A stretch of 16,803 bases of DNA from Pseudazoarcus pumilus_A (GTDB lineage Bacteria; Pseudomonadota; Gammaproteobacteria; Burkholderiales; Rhodocyclaceae), in assembly GCA_033837965.1 (NCBI GenBank), contig JAJLLM010000156.1:1-16803 (forward strand), in the 5' to 3' direction. The position numbers and the translations under genes were made by a program. A model generated the notes under the pieces. It was given only the letters and a program-made list of their open reading frames with translations. It did no database searches and had not been told where the DNA came from. This document shows positions 1-6,040 of this stretch, in pieces (within the stretch, counting starts at the first letter, position 1; every line of letters begins with the position of its first letter).

Positions 1-1
1 C

Positions 2-637
2 CTCGACTCGCTCGACGACGCCACCTTCCGCCGCATGAACGACGCCGACTTCCCGGTCGAGTCCGTGCTCGAAGGCATCGCCGCAGCCGCCGACGTGGGC
101 CTCGGCCCGATCAAGGTCAACATGGTCGTCAAACGCGGCGAGAACGACGCCGGCGTGGTCGACATGGCCCGCCACTTCCGCGGCAGCGGCCACATCGTGC
201 GCTTCATCGAATTCATGGACGTGGGCAGTTCCAACGGCTGGGACATGGCCTCGGTCGTGCCCTCGCGCGAGATCGTCGAGCGCATCTCGGCCGAATTCCC
301 GCTCGAATCGGCCGACCCCAACTACACCGGCGAAGTCGCCGAACGCTGGCGCTACGCTGACGGCTCCGGCGAGGTCGGCGTCATCTCCTCGGTCACGCAG
401 GCCTTCTGTTCCACCTGTACGCGCATCCGCCTGTCCACCGAGGGCAAGCTCTACACCTGTCTGTTCGCCCAATCGGGCCACGACCTGCGCACGCTGCTGC
501 GCACCGGCGCCAGCGACACCGAGCTGGACAACGCCATTGCCCGCGTGTGGCTGGCGCGCACCGACCACTATTCCGAGATCCGCACCGCCAACACCGCCAA
601 GCAGCGCAAGATCGAGATGTCGTACATCGGCGGCTGA
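2..637 (+). CDS. moaA: GTP 3',8-cyclase MoaA, 3' part (5' end outside window)
   Basis: Radical-SAM enzyme that converts GTP to 3',8-cyclo-GTP, the first step of molybdenum cofactor synthesis in the cytoplasm. The frame is open from the window edge, so about 211 C-terminal residues are visible and the N-terminal CX3CX2C SAM-cluster region is missing. Seen: the second Fe-S cluster motif CX2CX13C (FCSTC...YTC, about nt 407-463) with the RIR residues after it, and the C-terminal Gly-Gly tail (SYIGG) that MoaA needs for activity. The motif KVNMVVKRGEND and the stretch RFIEFMDVG are typical family blocks. Both key C-terminal elements are intact and the gene looks functional. No other moa gene is in the window. 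The next gene downstream differs strongly in base composition, so an operon is not supported. Confidence 0.96.
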   Translation, partial: LDSLDDATFRRMNDADFPVESVLEGIAAAADVGLGPIKVNMVVKRGENDAGVVDMARHFRGSGHIVRFIEFMDVGSSNGWDMASVVPSREIVERISAEFPLESADPNYTGEVAERWRYADGSGEVGVISSVTQAFCSTCTRIRLSTEGKLYTCLFAQSGHDLRTLLRTGASDTELDNAIARVWLARTDHYSEIRTANTAKQRKIEMSYIGG

Positions 638-700
638 CTGTACCCGCAGGCCGCAGACAACTTCCCATTCTTGACCTTCTCGAAGGTTCCACGACGTGAG

Positions 701-705
701 AGGAG
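701..705 (+). promoter_or_regulatory. Ribosome binding site of the small membrane protein gene
   Basis: AGGAG lies 8 nt before the GTG at 714. This favours 714 over the in-frame upstream GTG at 696, which has no purine-rich stretch at a suitable distance. Seen directly; the choice of start is inference. Confidence 0.6.
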
Positions 706-713
706 ACCTAACC

Positions 714-1013
714 GTGGATGCAAGCTTCGCTATCTCAGTACTTCAGCTACTCATATTCGTCATCTTGGTTGCGGTGACCGTTCACATTGCGAGGCTGCTT
801 AAAGACACAAATGCGAGACTCAGGGCATTAACGGAAGAGGTTCAAGGAACAGGGCGTTACGCCAAACACCACTTAGCCCGATACACCTTCCTAAAAACCG
901 AGGCAGAACAACTTACAGAGATACGTCACGCTATAAATCGCCTCGGCAACAAACTGCACGAAAATGCCGGGAGAGAGACTGACGAAGCCACGCGCAGTGA
1001 TGGAGCGCCCTAA
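714..1013 (+). CDS. Small membrane-anchored coiled-coil protein, unknown function
   Basis: I do not recognise this gene. It would encode about 99 residues starting at the GTG behind AGGAG. Residues about 4-24 form one hydrophobic segment (SVLQLLIFVILVAVTVHIA), followed by a charged helical stretch (KDTNARLRALTEEV, then TEAEQLTEIRHAINRLGNKL) that looks like a short coiled coil, and a polar tail. This fits an inner-membrane anchor with a cytoplasmic helical tail. Base use is unlike all neighbours: AT-richer, with codons such as TTA, CTA, ATA, AAA and AGA that are rare elsewhere in the window, which suggests later acquisition. Its TAA overlaps the TAG of convergent rmuC by 4 nt. The length, signal-like helix and ribosome site support a real gene, but no function can be given. 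Confidence 0.6.
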   Translation: MDASFAISVLQLLIFVILVAVTVHIARLLKDTNARLRALTEEVQGTGRYAKHHLARYTFLKTEAEQLTEIRHAINRLGNKLHENAGRETDEATRSDGAP

Positions 1014-2386
1014 TCCAACCTTGGTGACTGATCACTCGGCGGCAACTCGTCCAGCTGCGTCGACTCGATCTTCTCGAAATGCGCGCTGATCTTGCGTGAG
1101 CTGACCTGCACGTCCTGCACGTCGCGGTTGGCCTGATCGATGTGGCGGGCAAGCGCGTTCATGCGCTCGTCGAAGCGGTGGAAATCCTTGGCCAGTTTGC
1201 CCAGCGCGTCCTTGATGATGTGGATGTGCTTGCGCGTCTCGACGTCCTTGAGCACCGCGCGGGCGGTGTTGAGCACGGCCATCAGCGTGGTCGGCGAGAC
1301 CACCCACACACGACGCTCCAGCGCATACGCAACCAGTTCCGGGTGCCAGGCGTGGATTTCGGCAAACACCGCCTCGGCCGGCACGAACATCACCGCGCCG
1401 TCGGACGTGACGCCGGGCTCGATGTATTTCGAGGCGATGGCCTCGATGTGCCGCTTCACGTCGCCACGGAAGGCCGACTGCGCGAGCTTGCGGTCGGTGT
1501 CCGCCGCCTCCGGGTCGAGCATGCGGCGGTAGTTCTCCAGCGGGAACTTGGCATCCACGCACACCATGCCGGTCGGCTGCGGCAAGTGCAGCACGCAATC
1601 CGCGCGCGTGCCGTTGGGCAGCGTGTACTGGAAGGCGTAGCTATCGGGCGGCAGCAGGTTGCGCACCAGCCCTTCAAGCTGCACTTCGCCGAAGGCGCCG
1701 CGCGCGCGTTTGTCGCCGAGCAGGTCCTGCAGGCCGACGACGCTGGTGGTAAGGCCGTCGATCTTCTTCTGCGCCTCGTCGATGGTGGCGAGCCGCGCCA
1801 TGACGTTGGCGAAGGTTTCGTTGGTCTTGCGGAAGCCCTCGTCGAGCCGCTGATTGACGTGGCCGGTGATGGATTCAAGCCGCTCGTCGAGTGTGCGCGA
1901 CACGCCCGACAGCCCGCCCTGCAGCAGTTCGCGGTCGGCGCGCGCCTGTTCGGCCAGACGCGTAAGCACCTGTTCGAGCAATTCGGCGCGCAAGCGCTCA
2001 TGCGCGGAGGCCGACGCGCCGGCCGCTTCGGCAAAGCGCTGGGCGGCTTGCTCGCGCTGTTCGGCCAGCCGCGCCTGCATGGCGGAATCGAAGCTGTGGA
2101 AGGATTCGCGCAAGGCACGCAGCTCACGCTCCAACGTCTCACGCGTGCGCTCGGCTCCGTGCTCCGCGCGCTCGGCCAACCGGTCGGCGTGGTGATCGAG
2201 CACGAAACGCAGTTGGTCGGTGAGCTCATCCACTCGCGCGTCGACGGCCTCGCCGGCCACCGCCGCCAGCCGGCGTTCGCTGCCGGCGAGCCGGACCAGC
2301 AGCCACGCCGTCAGCACCAGCAGTACCACCAGCACACCCAGCGTCAGTTCCGGCGCATGCGCCCGCACCCATTCCAGTCCCTGCAT
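1010..2386 (-). CDS. rmuC: DNA recombination protein RmuC
   Basis: RmuC-family protein of about 458 residues, linked in E. coli to limiting inversions between short repeats; a predicted PD-(D/E)XK-like nuclease fold. Seen: one N-terminal membrane helix (about residues 14-33), a long helical coiled-coil region (about 35-220), then the conserved RmuC block starting near GAFGEVQLEGL (231-241), with RADCVLHLP (261-269), VDAKFPLENY (277-286) and the WVVSPTTLMAVL stretch (361-372). The ATG at 2386 is preferred, 11 nt after GGAGG (2398-2402); a TTG at 2392 and a GTG at 2395 are in frame and the TTG is also at a usable distance. The gene starts only 37 nt after the stop of the Amt-GGDEF-EAL gene, so read-through from that gene's promoter is likely. 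No keyed residue seems missing. Confidence 0.95.
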   Translation of the reverse strand: MQGLEWVRAHAPELTLGVLVVLLVLTAWLLVRLAGSERRLAAVAGEAVDARVDELTDQLRFVLDHHADRLAERAEHGAERTRETLERELRALRESFHSFDSAMQARLAEQREQAAQRFAEAAGASASAHERLRAELLEQVLTRLAEQARADRELLQGGLSGVSRTLDERLESITGHVNQRLDEGFRKTNETFANVMARLATIDEAQKKIDGLTTSVVGLQDLLGDKRARGAFGEVQLEGLVRNLLPPDSYAFQYTLPNGTRADCVLHLPQPTGMVCVDAKFPLENYRRMLDPEAADTDRKLAQSAFRGDVKRHIEAIASKYIEPGVTSDGAVMFVPAEAVFAEIHAWHPELVAYALERRVWVVSPTTLMAVLNTARAVLKDVETRKHIHIIKDALGKLAKDFHRFDERMNALARHIDQANRDVQDVQVSSRKISAHFEKIESTQLDELPPSDQSPRLD

Positions 2387-2423
2387 CGGCAACACACCCT
2401 CCGTTTGGATGCAGGGATTGTAC

Positions 2424-5400
2424 TCAGCGCGGCATCATGCGCACCTGATCACCCTCGCCCAGCGGGCGCGGTTCGCCCAGCAGATAGCCTTGCGCGTAGT
2501 CCAGCCCCAGTTCCACGAGCCGGTTCATCACGCTCTCGCTCTCGACGAACTCGGCAATGGTCTGCAGGCCCATGGTGTGGCCGATGGTGTTGATGGCCTG
2601 CACCATCGCCATGTCGATGGGGTCGCGCTCGATGTCCTTGATGAAGCTGCCGTCGATCTTGAGGAAGTCCACCGGCAGCGTCTTAAGGTAGGCGAAGGAC
2701 GACAGGCCGCAGCCGAAATCATCGAGCGAGAAGGCGCAGCCGAGCTGTTTCACCTCGCGGATGAAATGCACCACCTTGGACAGATTGGCCACCGCCGCCG
2801 TCTCGGTGATCTCGAAGCAGATCGAGCCGTGCGGCAGGCCGGATTGCTCCAGCGTAGTGCGCAGGGTCTGGCGGAAACGCTCATCGGAGAGCGAGGCGCC
2901 GGACAGGTTGATGCAATACACGCCGTCCAGCCGCCCGTGCCGGCGATAACGGTCTCCCAGCCAGGCCAGCGTGTTGTTAACCACCCACTGGTCGATACGC
3001 GGCATCAGGTTGTAGCGCTCGGCTGCCGGCAGGAAGGCTCCGGGCTGGATGATGCGGCCGTTCTCCTCCAGCCGCACCAGGATCTCGAAGTGCATGCGGT
3101 TACGGTCCGGCGCGTTGAGCGGAACGATGGGCTGCACGTACAGGCGCAGGCGGTCCTGATCGAGTGCGGCCTGCAGGCGCGTGACCCACTGCATCTGGCC
3201 GTGCTGTTCGAGCAGCCGGTCGTCATCCGGCTGGTACAGGTGCACACGGTTGCGGCCGCCTTCCTTGGCGGCATAGCAAGCAGCATCGGCCGACGACAGC
3301 ACGGCGCCCAGATCGCGTTCGTGGCTGTCGAGCTCGACCACCCCGATCGACACACCGATCGAGAACACCTTGCTTTCCCACGCGAAGCGGAATTCCTGGA
3401 TGGATTCGCGGAACACCTCGGCCAGCTCCAGCGCGCGTTCGCGCGGGCAGTTCTGCAGGATCAGACCGAATTCGTCACCACCCAGCCGGGCCAGCACGTC
3501 GGAAGCACGCAGGTGGCCGCGCAGCAGCGCCGTGACCTGACGCAGCAGCTCGTCACCGGCCACATGGCCGCAGGTGTCGTTGACCACCTTGAACTGGTCC
3601 AGGTCGAGGTAGCACAGGTAATGCGTCTGACCGTCCTCGAAGGGCCGCGCCAGCAGCTCCGACAGGCGGCGCTCGAACTCGCGGCGGTTGGGGATGCCGG
3701 TCAGCGCATCGTGGCTGGCCTGATGCGACAGTTCGCGTGCGAGGTTGAGCGTCACCGTGACGTCGTGGAACACCAGCACGGCGCCGATCAGGAAGCCGTC
3801 GCGCGAGCGGATCGGCGCGGCGGTGTCGAGCACCGGCACATTCTCGCCGTCACGCCGGCGCAGCAGCGCGTGCTCCAGACGCGGCATCACCTGACCGCGG
3901 TTGAGCGCCGTGCGCACCGGGTTCTCCAGCACCGCGCCGGATTTCTCGTCGACCAGACGGTAGATCATGCTCACCGGGTTGCCGCGCGCCTCGTGTGCGC
4001 GCCAGCCGGTCAGACGCTCGGCCACCGGGTTCATGTACTGCACGCAGCCGGATTCGTCGGTGGTGATCACGCCGTCGCCGATGGACGCCAGCGTGACCTG
4101 CGCCAGATCCCGCTCCTTGTGCAGTTGCGATTCGACCTGCTTGCGCTCGCTGATGTCGCGCACCATGCCGGTCAGCTGCGCCACCTGGCCGACGCGGTTC
4201 TCGCTGATCGACACCTCCAGCACGCGCCGCTCGCGCGGCGTGCCGAAGCGCAGCTCCAGCTTCTCGCCCGGTACGAAGAGGCGCTCCAGCCGCGGTTGCG
4301 GCGCATTGCCGTCGGGCGACACGAGGCGCTGCACCGGCTGGCCGATGACGCCCGCCGCAGCCACCCCGAACAGTTTCTCGGCGCCCGGATTGAGGCTGGT
4401 CAGCACGCCCTCGTGGGTGAAGGTGATGATGCCGTCGCGCACGTCGCGGATGATGGCGCGGGTCTGCTCGGTGGCCTCCTCCAGCGCGCCGATGACGCGG
4501 TTGTAGGCCGAGGCGATCTGGCCGACTTCGGTGAAAGGCTCGACCGGCACCCGGTTGTTGAGGCGGCCGGTGCGGCCATGTTCCTCCATGGTTTCCATCA
4601 GCATCACGAGTTCGGTGCGGGCGCCGTGCTCGGACACGTTGAGGCCGAGCCGCTCGTCCTCCGGGCTGACGCGCAGCGGCCGGAAACGGCCGAGGCCGCG
4701 CAGCACCAGCCAGGCAATGCCGAAGGACCACACGCCGCAGGCGATCACCCCCAGCGTCTGCACGCCGAGCTGTTCCATGCGCGACAGGCCGCTGCCGATC
4801 AGGGTGAGATCACCGAACAAAGCCACGCACAGCGTGCCCCAGGCACCGGCCGCAAGGTGCGCAGGAATGGCGCTCACCGCGTCGTCGATGCGCCGCGCCA
4901 GCAGCCATTCGTTGGCGATGACCATGATCACGCTGCCGATGGCGCCGATCACGATGGCATCCAGCCCGCTCACCACATGCGCGCAGGCGGTGATGGCCAC
5001 CAGGCCGGCGAGCGCGCCGTTGAGCGCGTACATCACCTCGCAGTAGCCGTGCAGCTTCCAGCCGATGAGGATGCCGGCAAGGATGCCCGCGGCGGCGGCC
5101 AGCGCCGTGTGCGCAATGATGGACGGCACGGCCTCGTTGAAGGCCAGCGTGCTGCCGCCGTTGAAGCCGAACCAGCCGAAGAACAGCAACAGGCCGCCGA
5201 GCATCGCCACCGGCAGGTTGCCGGCCGGAATCACGCGCGCCGGCTCGCCCGGCACGAAACGCCCCTCGCGCGGGCCGAGAATGATCACCGCCGCCAGCGC
5301 CACCCAGCCGCCGGTGCTGTGCACCACCGTGGAGCCGGCAAAATCGACGAAGCCCATCGCCGCCAGCCAGCCGGGCTGGCCGTCACCGATCACGCCGCCC

Positions 5401-5825
5401 CAGGCCCAGTGCCCGAAGACCGGATAGATCAGCCCGGCCACCACCGCCGACACCACGACGTAGGCGGGGAAATGCATGCGCTCCGCCACCGCACCCGACA
5501 CGATGGTGGCGGCGGTGGCGCAGAACATCATCTGGAAGAGTACGAAAGCCATCAGCCAGGTCGAGGCGCCGGCCTCGCCGTTCATCGCGAAGTAGCCCGT
5601 ACCGAACAGCCCGCCGACGCTGTCGCCGAACATCAGGCCGAAACCGAACAGCCAGAACAGGATGGAGGCCACCGCGAAGTCGGCGATGTTCTTGACCGCC
5701 ACGTTGATGGCGTTCTTGGCGCGCGTCAGCCCGGATTCGAGACACAGGAATCCGCCCTGCATCACGAACACCAGAGCGGCACACACCAGCATCCACAGAA
5801 TGTCCAGCGACAGGCTTTGCGTCAT
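2424..5825 (-). CDS. Ammonium transporter fused to HAMP-PAS-PAS-GGDEF-EAL (c-di-GMP enzyme)
   Basis: A 1133-residue inner-membrane protein joining an Amt channel to c-di-GMP synthesis and breakdown modules. Residues about 1-385 form a complete Amt domain. By alignment to E. coli AmtB by eye, it keeps the Phe gate (F101, F221), Asp in DFAGSTVVH (D161), Ser in FNGGS (S225) and the twin pore histidines (H169, H323). About 395-455 is a HAMP-like linker, about 455-560 and 570-690 are PAS domains, and about 700-865 is a GGDEF domain with intact GGDEF (782-786) and the inhibitory RxxD (773-776) five residues before it. About 885-1125 is an EAL domain with E914 in EIL, N973, E1005, DDFG (1035-1038), K1056, E1092 and Q1112, all present. 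The ATG has GAGGA upstream. The Amt C-tail that normally contacts GlnK is replaced by the linker. Likely an ammonium receptor or transceptor. A sigma-54 promoter and an NtrC-type site lie upstream. Domain calls are firm; the sensing role is inference. Confidence 0.95.
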   Translation of the reverse strand: MTQSLSLDILWMLVCAALVFVMQGGFLCLESGLTRAKNAINVAVKNIADFAVASILFWLFGFGLMFGDSVGGLFGTGYFAMNGEAGASTWLMAFVLFQMMFCATAATIVSGAVAERMHFPAYVVVSAVVAGLIYPVFGHWAWGGVIGDGQPGWLAAMGFVDFAGSTVVHSTGGWVALAAVIILGPREGRFVPGEPARVIPAGNLPVAMLGGLLLFFGWFGFNGGSTLAFNEAVPSIIAHTALAAAAGILAGILIGWKLHGYCEVMYALNGALAGLVAITACAHVVSGLDAIVIGAIGSVIMVIANEWLLARRIDDAVSAIPAHLAAGAWGTLCVALFGDLTLIGSGLSRMEQLGVQTLGVIACGVWSFGIAWLVLRGLGRFRPLRVSPEDERLGLNVSEHGARTELVMLMETMEEHGRTGRLNNRVPVEPFTEVGQIASAYNRVIGALEEATEQTRAIIRDVRDGIITFTHEGVLTSLNPGAEKLFGVAAAGVIGQPVQRLVSPDGNAPQPRLERLFVPGEKLELRFGTPRERRVLEVSISENRVGQVAQLTGMVRDISERKQVESQLHKERDLAQVTLASIGDGVITTDESGCVQYMNPVAERLTGWRAHEARGNPVSMIYRLVDEKSGAVLENPVRTALNRGQVMPRLEHALLRRRDGENVPVLDTAAPIRSRDGFLIGAVLVFHDVTVTLNLARELSHQASHDALTGIPNRREFERRLSELLARPFEDGQTHYLCYLDLDQFKVVNDTCGHVAGDELLRQVTALLRGHLRASDVLARLGGDEFGLILQNCPRERALELAEVFRESIQEFRFAWESKVFSIGVSIGVVELDSHERDLGAVLSSADAACYAAKEGGRNRVHLYQPDDDRLLEQHGQMQWVTRLQAALDQDRLRLYVQPIVPLNAPDRNRMHFEILVRLEENGRIIQPGAFLPAAERYNLMPRIDQWVVNNTLAWLGDRYRRHGRLDGVYCINLSGASLSDERFRQTLRTTLEQSGLPHGSICFEITETAAVANLSKVVHFIREVKQLGCAFSLDDFGCGLSSFAYLKTLPVDFLKIDGSFIKDIERDPIDMAMVQAINTIGHTMGLQTIAEFVESESVMNRLVELGLDYAQGYLLGEPRPLGEGDQVRMMPR

Positions 5826-5927
5826 CGCATCCTCGGCAGGCAGACCCGGCTGCCGGCCGGGGCGGATCGCGCCTTGCAGCGGGCGCCGGATGTGGCGGGC
5901 ACGCAGAAGGGCTGCTCAATCCTGGCT

Positions 5928-5943
5928 AGCAAGCCACATGCCA
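5928..5943 (-). promoter_or_regulatory. Predicted sigma-54 (RpoN) promoter of the Amt-GGDEF-EAL gene
   Basis: On the - strand the sequence TGGCATGTGGCTTGCT fits the sigma-54 consensus TGGCACG-N4-TTGCW with one mismatch. The GG (5942-5941) and GC (5930-5929) elements are at the required spacing. It predicts a transcript start near 5917 and a leader of about 91 nt. Sigma-54 promoters need an enhancer-bound activator, and an NtrC-like site is found upstream. Read from sequence only. Confidence 0.62.
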
Positions 5944-6011
5944 CCACGGCAAAGGGCGCGGCGCGCGCAATTGGAGGGGAATCCGGGGCGGGAAGGAGGT
6001 GCAGCGGGCAT

Positions 6012-6036
6012 GCGACGCACCAAGACGGTGCGTCGC
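6012..6036 (-). promoter_or_regulatory. Predicted NtrC enhancer site (perfect inverted repeat)
   Basis: Two perfect 10-bp arms (GCGACGCACC and GGTGCGTCGC) flank a 5-bp centre. The core GCACC-N5-GGTGC matches the NtrC consensus TGCACC-N5-GGTGCA except for the outermost base of each half. The centre (6024) lies about 107 bp upstream of the predicted start at 5917, the usual enhancer distance (compare the -108 site of E. coli glnAp2). It sits 4 nt beyond the stop codon of the HD-GYP gene, so it could also act as a terminator stem, but no T-tract follows on the - strand. Confidence 0.6.
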
Positions 6037-6040
6037 CCGG

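Noticed and set aside
674..687. Inverted repeat ACCTTC-TC-GAAGGT between moaA and the small gene
   Set aside because: Only 6-bp arms with a 2-nt centre and no T-run, so neither a convincing terminator nor a recognisable operator; could be chance.
6012..6036. Intrinsic terminator of the HD-GYP gene
   Set aside because: The stem is strong, but no T-run follows on the - strand, and the half-site sequence and distance fit an NtrC site better. A minor termination role is not excluded.
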